From contig CAYURD010000010.1 of the NCBI GenBank assembly GCA_964446865.1, positions 1 through 64,000 of the forward strand: DNA of 64,000 nucleotides, in the 5' to 3' direction. The stretch is from Glaciecola sp964446865. Lineage in GTDB: Bacteria; Pseudomonadota; Gammaproteobacteria; Enterobacterales; Alteromonadaceae. The first letter of the stretch is position 1; the number at the start of each line of letters is the position of its first letter. Positions 53,823-63,151 of the stretch are shown piece by piece. A program made the translations under genes and the position numbers. The notes beneath the pieces were generated by a model, which had not been told where the DNA came from, searched no databases, and worked only from the letters and a program-made list of their open reading frames with translations.

Positions 53823-56800
53823 ATGCAAAATTTTTATCCCGTATTTGAAAGTGGTCAAGTACTCACTAATGCACACTTAAACCAGCTATCCACTTGGCTA
53901 AATCAGCAGCAACGTTTTACCCGAACAAAACTGTTTGGTGTTGGCGTTGTATGTGGATTTGATGTCATAAAAGATGGCCGTGCAATAGTGATGAGCAAAG
54001 GTGCTGCGTTAACAAGCGCAGGGTTTTTAATGACCCAAGAGCAAGACCTTCTCTTGACCAAATACCGCCCATACACTTTGCCTATCTCAAGTCAAAATAG
54101 CAACGACAGCGCAGCTGAAGACGCAAGCGAAGAAACACTAATTCCCACTTTACTGCCCGAGAGCATCGATGCCGACAGCATCAAAATGTTTGAACTCTTA
54201 AGTGATGATTTTGTGCCAGCGCCCAACGAAGATGCACCCAGCCGCCTGAAGGTGACCGATATAAACAATAACATTGTTGTGTTATTGCTTGAAGCGCAGC
54301 TTGTCTCGCTCAAAAACTGCCAAACCAACGACTGCGCCGACAAAGGTGCTCGCCAAGAGTTTGTGCTGCGCCGATTATTAATGAGTACCGATGACGCGAT
54401 GCGCTTGTGGTCATCAGAAACGATGCAATCTGATGGCTTATTGCCAAAAGATATCGAATGGCAATCCTTGCGCGCCAAACTTAGTCCTTTAAGTATGCTT
54501 AAGCTTAATTTGACGCAAAATGACCAAGAGAGCTTAGAAGCACTTTCTAATCAGGCGTCGAATATTATCAATAAGACATGGAGCAAGCTCAAAACCAGCT
54601 TGAGCATTAGTTTTGATATGTGGGCCTATGTGTTGCGCAGTCGATTTCCGTCTAACGAGTTTAGCGAAGATCCTTGGCAAGATATTGACCTAAGTGTAAA
54701 CGCCACAGCGCCTAATTACACGCAGCTCGCCCAACGCCTATTTTTACTCGATGCAATGGAAGATATCATTGCCTCGTACAATGAGTTTTTTACCGCAGCA
54801 ATGGATTTTGACGCGCAGTGCTGTGTTAACCAGCAGCGCTTTGCTTATCATGTCATGTTAGGTAAAGCACAAAGTCCAGATACCGCGAGTAACGACAGTG
54901 AGGCGATTGGCCCTATCAATTTTAATATTGGTGCGCAGGGTTTAGGTATTCGTTTACGACATGATTTTGTGCCGACACTACCTTTGCAAAGACAGCAGCA
55001 TCTTAGCCAAAATATGCAAAATTTATATTACCGCACATGGTTAATGTGCAAGCGCATTGCCCTTAGCGGAACCTCAGACAAAAGCATTAAAATTAGCCCG
55101 AGCGTTGAGAATGAAACGCTGTCAAACAGAGCTATTCCTTTTTATTATTCGATGAGCCCTAACGATGATTTGCATCGCAATTGGGCGCCTTTAAAAACAC
55201 AGTCTTTGCATTTATCGCAGGTGCAGGGCTATGCGCTTAACAACGAAAATCCACATCCTTTAAGTATTGTGCCTAACCCGCATGACTTTTATCGGGTTGA
55301 AGGCATGTTAAGTCGGCCATTAGCGCAGGTGATTACTGAAATTAACAATCAAAAACAAGCCCTTGGTCTCGACTTTTCAGTGGTGCCAGTATTGCTGCCT
55401 GTAACTAATCCAAAGTCACCAAAGGAGCTTGAAGCTTTATTTGCCGCGCTGATTAAAAACGATAGTTTGTTACGTTTATATCAATGCAAACTAACTGACT
55501 TAGACCGTTTGTTTTTAATGCTGATGGGCGTTATTTTTCAGCTCTTAGTGACCATTATTTACATGATTGACCGGGCCAGTGGTCAAAAACCTGCACCGCC
55601 GACTAAACCTGAAGTGCCCACCAAACCTGAAGAGACTGAAAAGCCAACGGTAGAAGCGCCAACAGTCCCCAAACCAAGCAATCGTCCAAGCAATAATGGT
55701 CCAAACCTTGGTTTATTTGGCGTATCGACAGTCGCCGCAAATGTGACTTATAAGCCAATGCCTAATCGTATTTTAGTTAATTCAATTGCTAACGAAGCTG
55801 AACTACAAGGCCTACTTGTTAGCACCGACTATAGCGCTATTACCAAACACGTAAGTAAGACACACGCCGCACCAAAGCATGTTGAATTAATGTATGGCCA
55901 AATACGCGATAACAACGCAGAAGTGAAAGAGGTGATCAACTTTTTAGATTCAAAAGACGATCCTAACGGCGCAGCTTCGCACATGTACACATATGTAAGC
56001 GAAGCAAATACCTCTGATTTGCGCGGTATTATTAAAGACTATTACGTTGCAGAAGGATTTGGCATTGGCAGTGGCGAAATAGAAATAAGCGATGCACAAG
56101 TAGAAGCCAGCTATCAAAGTATTCGTATGCTAAGCCATGCCGAAAACTTGATGCAGCAGAGCACGGTTAGCAGCATCGCAAAATTTGATTTTTCTCGCTT
56201 TGAGCTTGATGTAAAAGAACTGCAAAATGCGCACGATAAAATACAAGAGCAAGGCAGTAAAGCCGACAAGCCTAATCCGATGCTAGCGAGTATGGCCGCG
56301 ACGATGGATACACTCAACCTATTAAGCAGCGGCGCAATGATGAGCTCTTTACGCACGCAGTTAAAAGCAAGATTACAAGCCATCTTTACCGAACATAATT
56401 TTGCTGATTTTAAAGATAAAAACCCTGGCTTAGCCCATAAGTGCGGCGTGCCTAAAGGCGGTACCCTAGTGCTTGGGTATTCTCCTAAAAAGTTATTAGA
56501 AGGGTATCAAGCACCAATCACTGAAAAGCTTGAAGCGGTATTTACACCCAATGATCGATTGGGTGATATTCGATATACACCACCTACCGATATAAACTTT
56601 GCAGATGATCGTATTGTGTATAAACGAAATGACATTGGCTTACTAAACGCAGCAAAAGCGAGCAATAATGGCTTAGTACTTGGCGCAACACCCAACAATG
56701 CGATGTATATAGGCGCAAGTGCATGGGGAAGCGGTATTAACGTTGAAGCCATTAGAGCCAATGATTACAGTAACATTCGTTTAGCTAATACTAATAATTT

Positions 56801-57311
56801 GTCTGCGATTTATAATCTTAGGCCGCAACAAGAAGAGGATCCTCTCAATCAAATGTTGGTCGTCGCTGATTTTTGTTTATGGCATCGCTGCTGTGACGAT
56901 TGCGATGAGCTATCACTCTACGAAGATAAACCCGCGCCACCGCCAGATATAGAACAGCCTATTGTTAAAGAATTCACGGTGAGTGGCAAAGTCGTGAGCG
57001 CTAATCGCAAAGACAAAGGCCGGTTGCCAATAAATATAAGGCCCATTGTTAACACCATAAAAGATGCCGAAATAAGGATAAGCAACGCCAAAGGTAAAAC
57101 GGTTTCTCATGTGATGGTAAAAGGTGCATTTAATTTTACGATCAATCCTGGCGAGTATGTGATCCAAGCAAGAGCAAAAGGTTACGCGAATTACTCAGAA
57201 GAATTTACGTTTGACGCACCTTTAAAGCAAGATTTGTTTATTGAGATGACGCCATCATCAAACATAGGCAAAGACAAGGATCTGAACAATACCGATGAGA
57301 AACCCAAATAG
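53823..57311 (+). CDS. Large eCIS protein with membrane segment and Pro-rich linker (Pvc13 position)
   Basis: A 1162-aa protein. The N-terminal QVLTNAHLNQLSTWLNQQQRFTRTKLFGVGVVCGFDV is typical of a protein found in eCIS loci beside the baseplate genes. A strongly hydrophobic helix lies at about 563-585 (LFLMLMGVIFQLLVTIIYMI), followed by a Pro/Lys/Glu-rich linker (about 590-630). Residues about 640-1040 are a second folded region. The last 100 residues form a carboxypeptidase-regulatory-like beta domain (FTVSGKVVSA, NPGEYVIQARAKGY). It occupies the place of the Pvc13 fibre but is not similar to a known fibre that I recognise. The membrane segment suggests contact with a bilayer. The start has no strong SD. 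Confidence 0.65.
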   Translation: MQNFYPVFESGQVLTNAHLNQLSTWLNQQQRFTRTKLFGVGVVCGFDVIKDGRAIVMSKGAALTSAGFLMTQEQDLLLTKYRPYTLPISSQNSNDSAAEDASEETLIPTLLPESIDADSIKMFELLSDDFVPAPNEDAPSRLKVTDINNNIVVLLLEAQLVSLKNCQTNDCADKGARQEFVLRRLLMSTDDAMRLWSSETMQSDGLLPKDIEWQSLRAKLSPLSMLKLNLTQNDQESLEALSNQASNIINKTWSKLKTSLSISFDMWAYVLRSRFPSNEFSEDPWQDIDLSVNATAPNYTQLAQRLFLLDAMEDIIASYNEFFTAAMDFDAQCCVNQQRFAYHVMLGKAQSPDTASNDSEAIGPINFNIGAQGLGIRLRHDFVPTLPLQRQQHLSQNMQNLYYRTWLMCKRIALSGTSDKSIKISPSVENETLSNRAIPFYYSMSPNDDLHRNWAPLKTQSLHLSQVQGYALNNENPHPLSIVPNPHDFYRVEGMLSRPLAQVITEINNQKQALGLDFSVVPVLLPVTNPKSPKELEALFAALIKNDSLLRLYQCKLTDLDRLFLMLMGVIFQLLVTIIYMIDRASGQKPAPPTKPEVPTKPEETEKPTVEAPTVPKPSNRPSNNGPNLGLFGVSTVAANVTYKPMPNRILVNSIANEAELQGLLVSTDYSAITKHVSKTHAAPKHVELMYGQIRDNNAEVKEVINFLDSKDDPNGAASHMYTYVSEANTSDLRGIIKDYYVAEGFGIGSGEIEISDAQVEASYQSIRMLSHAENLMQQSTVSSIAKFDFSRFELDVKELQNAHDKIQEQGSKADKPNPMLASMAATMDTLNLLSSGAMMSSLRTQLKARLQAIFTEHNFADFKDKNPGLAHKCGVPKGGTLVLGYSPKKLLEGYQAPITEKLEAVFTPNDRLGDIRYTPPTDINFADDRIVYKRNDIGLLNAAKASNNGLVLGATPNNAMYIGASAWGSGINVEAIRANDYSNIRLANTNNLSAIYNLRPQQEEDPLNQMLVVADFCLWHRCCDDCDELSLYEDKPAPPPDIEQPIVKEFTVSGKVVSANRKDKGRLPINIRPIVNTIKDAEIRISNAKGKTVSHVMVKGAFNFTINPGEYVIQARAKGYANYSEEFTFDAPLKQDLFIEMTPSSNIGKDKDLNNTDEKPK

Positions 57312-57324
57312 CGTGAGCTAAAGC

Positions 57325-58980
57325 ATGGAACATCAAATTTCGCGGGCTAAGTTTATTGTCGATATTGAGACTGAGTCGTCTCAAGGGTCGACAGTGCTTG
57401 CAGATGGTATTGGCCACAAAACGCTTGGCCGCGCAGATAGTGTAGATTCGTTTAGAGTGGGTAAACAGCTAGAAGATACTTTTCAACAAAGCGTGACTAA
57501 AGCGCTTGATAGCGCGCTAACTCGCTGGGTCGAATCGCACGGCTTAACACAAGATACAATTGTCGAGCTCGATAATTTAACACTTGATTTGGGTGAAATA
57601 GCACAAGCATATAATGACACTAATAAGCGCTCTCAAACTAGCCACAGTGAGGTATTAGAAGATATGCAAGGGTACCTACTTGAAAAGCGCATTTATGAGC
57701 AACTCAGTTTTGCACTAAAACAAAAAGCCCCTCACACATATTTGCCCCATGAATGGAAAATGCGAAGCATTAAACAATTTTTGCAGCATGGCCAGTGGCC
57801 GGTTCCGCAGGTGTTTGATAGCTACTTACAAGCACAGCAATATTTATTGGATCTCTATAAAAATGGCCACAATGGTAAGCACAAACCGCTGCAGTCACTA
57901 CTCGATTTCTTAAAGTCACAGCTTCGAAATACCACTATTTGGCAGCGGCTATTTTATCAAAGCGATACTGAATTATTACAAGCGCTTATCCATTCTAAAT
58001 CGGCCGAGTTTGGCGCTAGTGACAAGCGAGTAAGCTTAATAAACGCGCTCCAAATCGATAAACAGACAAAGCAGTATCAGCTTGTTTCGTTGTGGTTAAT
58101 ATGTGCGTTTGAGACCAAGCGTTTGCAAGCCTATAGCGCTAATGCGAACGATGAAGGTAGCAACAAGCTAGCGCTTAGTGAGCTAATTTGGCAACTTGAT
58201 GATATTGGACTGTCTGCTTTAACAGCGCTTTGTGACTTTGCCTTTGCGGGGCAAGCCATTAAGGATGAATTTCTATACAGCCTACTCGGACAAAACGCGC
58301 AGAAGGCTAAAAAAGGGGAGAAAGATCATCTAGCAAAAGCATTAACAGATGCCCAAAATCAAGATAGTCACAACGAACAAGTGCGTAGCGAAGATGGCAC
58401 GCATGTTGAAGATGACAACCTCAATCAGTCTATTCAAGTTAGCAATGCCGGTATCATTATTTTACATCCGTTTTTAGCGTCATTATTTGAGCAATGCGAA
58501 TTAACGATTGGACAGTCTTTTAGAGATCTACATTGCCAGGCGATTGGCGCGCATTTACTGCATTTTTTAGCGCAGGGTGACGCTGTATTAAATGCCGAAG
58601 AAGAAGGTGTACAAGGCACTCATCAAGTAGAAGAAAGCGCGCTCTTATTCCCTAAATACTTAGTCGATTGGCCCATGAAACAAGCCATGCCTAAGTTGAC
58701 CTTGTCTGACGCACAAAAAGCCAAAGCCGCGGAGTTGTTGCATGCGGCTATTAAGCATTGGTCTGTCTTAAAAGGAACGTCAGTCGCGACTTTTCAATCT
58801 ACTTTTTTGCAAAGAGCGGCTATTTTAAGTGAGTTGGATTCTAGTACGACTATTCCAACACGTACATTAAGCATAGAGAAAAAAACACCTGACATCTTGC
58901 TGGAAAAGCTACCTTGGTCAATCACCAATATTAAATTGCCATGGCTACGTACAATGCTGTTAGTGGATTGGTCGTTATGA
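57325..58980 (+). CDS. CIS tape-measure-family protein (Pvc14-like)
   Basis: A 551-aa protein. The segment NAGIIILHPFLASLFEQCELT (about 374-394) with FRDLHCQAIGAHLLHFLAQGD is the signature of the contractile-injection-system tape-measure family, which fixes tube length. The N-terminal part has amphipathic helices and the WPVPQVFD segment typical of these proteins. It is moderately long for the family. Its stop overlaps the effector start (ATGA at 58977-58980), so the two are translationally coupled. Confidence 0.8.
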   Translation: MEHQISRAKFIVDIETESSQGSTVLADGIGHKTLGRADSVDSFRVGKQLEDTFQQSVTKALDSALTRWVESHGLTQDTIVELDNLTLDLGEIAQAYNDTNKRSQTSHSEVLEDMQGYLLEKRIYEQLSFALKQKAPHTYLPHEWKMRSIKQFLQHGQWPVPQVFDSYLQAQQYLLDLYKNGHNGKHKPLQSLLDFLKSQLRNTTIWQRLFYQSDTELLQALIHSKSAEFGASDKRVSLINALQIDKQTKQYQLVSLWLICAFETKRLQAYSANANDEGSNKLALSELIWQLDDIGLSALTALCDFAFAGQAIKDEFLYSLLGQNAQKAKKGEKDHLAKALTDAQNQDSHNEQVRSEDGTHVEDDNLNQSIQVSNAGIIILHPFLASLFEQCELTIGQSFRDLHCQAIGAHLLHFLAQGDAVLNAEEEGVQGTHQVEESALLFPKYLVDWPMKQAMPKLTLSDAQKAKAAELLHAAIKHWSVLKGTSVATFQSTFLQRAAILSELDSSTTIPTRTLSIEKKTPDILLEKLPWSITNIKLPWLRTMLLVDWSL

Positions 58981-61900
58981 CGGTTGCTGCCACTGGGGTA
59001 AATCGTTCGACTGAATCATCGCCTCCTTCTGGTCAAGTAAGACGCATGCGTGCAAGCGCGAGAGTGCGCAACCAAAACCGCCAATCACAACAAAACAGTC
59101 AAGGGATCGCAAGTCATCAAGAGACAAGATCGCAGCGGTCAAATCGTCACCAAGGTCGCAGCCAAATAAATGATGCGACTTCTCAGCGCCATCAAAACCG
59201 AGCGAGTATTGAGCAGCCTCAACAAAACTATGCTGCTCAAACAGACATAAGCAATCCACATGCAGCCAATACTACGCAGCAAGCTCTCGCTAATGAGTCT
59301 GCATCAACGGTAGCAGAAAACAACACTGGCGCTAGCCATCAATCGCCCGAGCTTGAATTACCGCCAGTGCCTACTGCACCAGCACAAGAAAATGTGCAAA
59401 CACCTAGTGCGATTGCATTGCAAGGCGATACCGCAAACCAACTCAAGCAAAGTACACAAAGCTCGCCAAGCGCAATAGCCGCAACAGCAAGTAGTTTAAA
59501 ATCAAGCTTACAAAATCAACAACAAGTTGACGCGCAAGCCCACAGTAATAAAGAGCTTAGTTTACAAGCCGAGACTGGTACACCTGTAATAGCTGTCACG
59601 CCAGTAGTGGCAACGCCAAGTACCCAAGGGGCGCAAAGCTTAGTCTCAAATAGTACCGACAGCATTGGTGAGCTGCCGCAACAAGCAGCAGAGCCAACTG
59701 TCGAAATAACAGAAACCCGTGAAAGCCAGCGTCAACTCGACCGCCAAGCGTCAAGCAGTGGATTTTATGATTGGCTTTTAGATAATCTAGAAAGCATGAT
59801 CCAAAGCCTGCCCACTCGCGACGAACAGCTTGATACAAGCGCAGGCGAGCGCCCTAGTGTGACTTTGCAAGACAACGCAAACCCACAGCAAATGCAAACG
59901 CAAAACGCACAGGCAAACAACCAAGCTTTACAGGCCCAGACCGACCTAACTCAGCAAATAAGCCAGCATAGCGGACAAAGCCAAATACAAGCCACTGAGC
60001 AAACGCATACTGCGCAAGTAACACTCACGCCTGCCATTGCTGAATTAGGGCCCGATGTACAAGCTCAAGATGCACAGCGCTATGCGGCAATGGCATTGCC
60101 TGAAGATGTGCGAGTGGCGACAGATGGTCTACTGCAAACCCAATTTCAATCACGCCTAGCACAAAGCAGCGAGCAAATAGACCAAGCCACACAAACGCGA
60201 GATAGTGAACAACAGCGCGTGACCCAAGAGGCACAAAACGCGACTGAACAAGCTAATACACAAGCGCAAAGGGAACAGCGTCAGGCCATTATCAACAATC
60301 GCCAAGAAATAGTGCAAGAGCAGCGCCAACAAATAGACCAAGCACAGCAAGAAAGCGACACTTTCCAACGTGAAGTCAACACCCGACAAGCTACTGAAAA
60401 TCAGGTAATTCAAGATCGAGTTAGGCAAAGTGAGAGTGACGCTAGCCAAACCTTACAAAGCGCAGAAAATAGCGCAGAGCGAGAGAGAACCCAAGGCGAA
60501 CGAGAAGCTCAAAGTGAACAACAGAGCTTAGAAAGAGAGCAAGATAACGACAGTTGGTGGGACCGAGCCACTAGTGCTATTAAAGATGCGTTTCAGCGTG
60601 TTGCACAACGTATAGACAATATATTTACCCGCGTACGACGTTTTGTTTCCGATATTATTACGCGCGCTAAAAATGCCGCGATAGGACTTATTAATCGTGC
60701 TCGCAACTTTGTTATTGGTCAATTAGAAAGGTTTCGCACGTGGGCACAAAATAAAATAAATGCCCTACTTTCAGAACGCTTTCCGCGCTTAGCTAGACTG
60801 CTTAATGCGGCAATTGATGTCGTGGTTAATCGAGCAATGCGTGTTGTTAATCGTATTGCCGATGCGGCCGTGGCGGCAGTTGAACGTTTTGCCAGCATAT
60901 TGGCAGCAGCGCTTGATAGGATATTCTCTGTATTACAAACGGCGGTTGCTGGCGCATTTGGTGTATTAGCGGCGCTTATTAGTGGCGACTTTGTTGAAGC
61001 GCTTAAAATTGCCATTAGAACTGCTTGCCAAATAGCAGGCGTAAATCCTGAGCCTATATTTGCCTTTTTTGAGCGTGCAGGGCAAGCCATTATGAACATT
61101 TTGCTACACCCGCTCGATTTCTTTAACAACTTAGTCTCGGCCGTAGGCACGGGCATTCGAAACTTTGCTGAAAATGTTCGCACGCATTTAATTAGCGGCT
61201 TAATTGCATGGCTCACAGGCGCAATGTCGTCGGTGCCTATTGTGCTTCCAACCGAGTTTGACCTTAAAGGCATTATTGGCTTAGTTGCACAATTACTTGG
61301 CTTAACTTACGACAATATCAAAGCCCGTATTATTAGACGGTTCCCGCAGGCAGAGCGAGTCTTTGGTGTTATTGAGCAAAGCTTAGAAGTTATTCAGTTA
61401 ATTCGCCGCGAGGGCTTAGGCGGAATTTGGCGTATGGTACAAGAGCAAATAAGTAACCTTAGACAGCAAGTGATGGAAGGCATTCGTAATTTTGTGATCA
61501 CCACAGTGGTTAAGCAGTCAATCACATGGTTATTAAGCATGCTAAACCCCGCTTCTGCCTTGGTTAGAATGATGGTGATGCTGTTTGACGTGGTTATGTT
61601 TTTTGTTGAACGCTTTGCGCAAATCAGAGATTTTATTGGCAGTGTATATACCTCTATCACGCAAATTGCGGCGGGTAACATAAGCCAAGCTGCCACAGCG
61701 GTCGAAAATGCGATCGCGCGGAGCATCCCTGTGGTGTTTGGTTTATTAGCGTCATTGGTCGGTTTAGGCAATATTGGCCGCACGGTAAGTAATATCATTA
61801 AACGCATTACTCGGCCTATTAACCGTGTAATTGACAGGATTATTAATCGCGTAGTGGCTTTTGCTCGCCGGCTTATTCGCAGAGGGCGCAGAGCAGTAAG

Positions 61901-63116
61901 GCGCGGCGTAGGAAGACTGACTCAGTGGTGGCGGGCACGCAAACGATTTAGAACCGAATCGGGCGAAACTCATACCTTGTTTTTCAGTGGCCAAGGACGC
62001 CGGTCACAGCTAAAAATGCGTAGCCGCGAGGTGGTTTACCGACGCATGATTGAAGGCTTAAATGCGCCCGGTATTGACCAAGCAAAAAAGACTCGTGCAT
62101 TAGCTATTGTGACTGAAATTGAAACTGAACAAAATCAAAATGTACTTGGAGCAAACGAGACAGAACGTCGACGAAATTCTGCAGCTAAAAAAACGCGAAT
62201 AGAAGGGAAGTTAAATGAGTTGTCGCTGCTGACTTCAGAACTGCTAAAAGTGACCCTGCCAGATTGGAAAGAGCCAGACTATGGAGATAAAAATAGTGAC
62301 GGCTATGGCACTAGTATGAAAATTTCGCCCTTAGCTAAACAAGGAAGTGGCTGGCAACGCGGTTCGGTACCAAATGACAACTCAGCGTCGGTTTATAATG
62401 ATTTGAATCTAAGAAGAGACGGCGGGGCAGCAAGAGCCAGTTATTATATTAAAGGCCATCTACTTAACCATAATATTGGTGGGCCAGGAAAGTGGCACAA
62501 TATGACGCCACTGTCTCGAGAAGGTAATCACCAGCATGAAGTGCAAGTCGAAAGCCGCGTAAAGCGCGATTTTAATGCCCACAAGATACAAACTTACGAA
62601 GTGATCCCTGTCTATAGCGGCCAGTCAGACAAAGCCAGTTTAATACAAGCACTCGTCGCGAGAGATGATGGCAAAGAAGATGACTACCGCAAAATAGTCA
62701 ATGCTGAAGATGGCGTGCCAAGCGCGCTAAATATCAAAGTCGAAATACTTAAACCAAAAGCCAATGGTAACGGTTTTGATATTGAAGAGTCTCGAACCAA
62801 AACGGTCCCCAATAGGGTAGAACGTAATCCAGAGTCCTACTTTTTATCCACATCAGATCCATTGCCGCCAATTGTGCCTGCGAACTTAAATCATGATGCC
62901 CCTAGCTTAATTAGAAGCAAACTAGACGATGCCCGCGATGACGAACTTAAAAATCATGCAAGTATAATTGCCAGCAAAGTACAAGAAAGAGAAAACGCGC
63001 GCGAGGAAGACAGAAGACGCTATAGAACCTATGAAGACTTCCAAAGCCATATTACGATTTTTAGCATCAATCAAATTACGCGTTGGAAGAACCGACGGTA
63101 TTTTAGATTGCGTTGA
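58977..63116 (+). CDS. Putative eCIS effector with C-terminal His-Me-finger nuclease-like domain
   Basis: A 1379-aa protein. Residues 1 to about 520 are Gln/Ala/Ser/Asn-rich and low complexity. About 525-990 is a long run of amphipathic and hydrophobic helices (for example AVAGAFGVLAALISG, VVFGLLASLVGLG), ending in an Arg-rich stretch. About 1080-1230 contains YIKGHLLNHNIGGPGKWHNM and TPLSREGNHQHE. His1161 and Asn1175 align with the GH...N pattern of DNA/RNA non-specific endonucleases. No HExxH metalloprotease motif is seen. The start at 58977 is chosen for its ATGA overlap with the tape-measure gene; an ATG 12 codons earlier is possible. A cargo role is inferred from position before the ATPase and from domain layout. 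Confidence 0.7.
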   Translation: MTVAATGVNRSTESSPPSGQVRRMRASARVRNQNRQSQQNSQGIASHQETRSQRSNRHQGRSQINDATSQRHQNRASIEQPQQNYAAQTDISNPHAANTTQQALANESASTVAENNTGASHQSPELELPPVPTAPAQENVQTPSAIALQGDTANQLKQSTQSSPSAIAATASSLKSSLQNQQQVDAQAHSNKELSLQAETGTPVIAVTPVVATPSTQGAQSLVSNSTDSIGELPQQAAEPTVEITETRESQRQLDRQASSSGFYDWLLDNLESMIQSLPTRDEQLDTSAGERPSVTLQDNANPQQMQTQNAQANNQALQAQTDLTQQISQHSGQSQIQATEQTHTAQVTLTPAIAELGPDVQAQDAQRYAAMALPEDVRVATDGLLQTQFQSRLAQSSEQIDQATQTRDSEQQRVTQEAQNATEQANTQAQREQRQAIINNRQEIVQEQRQQIDQAQQESDTFQREVNTRQATENQVIQDRVRQSESDASQTLQSAENSAERERTQGEREAQSEQQSLEREQDNDSWWDRATSAIKDAFQRVAQRIDNIFTRVRRFVSDIITRAKNAAIGLINRARNFVIGQLERFRTWAQNKINALLSERFPRLARLLNAAIDVVVNRAMRVVNRIADAAVAAVERFASILAAALDRIFSVLQTAVAGAFGVLAALISGDFVEALKIAIRTACQIAGVNPEPIFAFFERAGQAIMNILLHPLDFFNNLVSAVGTGIRNFAENVRTHLISGLIAWLTGAMSSVPIVLPTEFDLKGIIGLVAQLLGLTYDNIKARIIRRFPQAERVFGVIEQSLEVIQLIRREGLGGIWRMVQEQISNLRQQVMEGIRNFVITTVVKQSITWLLSMLNPASALVRMMVMLFDVVMFFVERFAQIRDFIGSVYTSITQIAAGNISQAATAVENAIARSIPVVFGLLASLVGLGNIGRTVSNIIKRITRPINRVIDRIINRVVAFARRLIRRGRRAVRRGVGRLTQWWRARKRFRTESGETHTLFFSGQGRRSQLKMRSREVVYRRMIEGLNAPGIDQAKKTRALAIVTEIETEQNQNVLGANETERRRNSAAKKTRIEGKLNELSLLTSELLKVTLPDWKEPDYGDKNSDGYGTSMKISPLAKQGSGWQRGSVPNDNSASVYNDLNLRRDGGAARASYYIKGHLLNHNIGGPGKWHNMTPLSREGNHQHEVQVESRVKRDFNAHKIQTYEVIPVYSGQSDKASLIQALVARDDGKEDDYRKIVNAEDGVPSALNIKVEILKPKANGNGFDIEESRTKTVPNRVERNPESYFLSTSDPLPPIVPANLNHDAPSLIRSKLDDARDDELKNHASIIASKVQERENAREEDRRRYRTYEDFQSHITIFSINQITRWKNRRYFRLR

Positions 63117-63151
63117 GTAATTGATTAAAAACTAAATGAACGAGAACAAAG

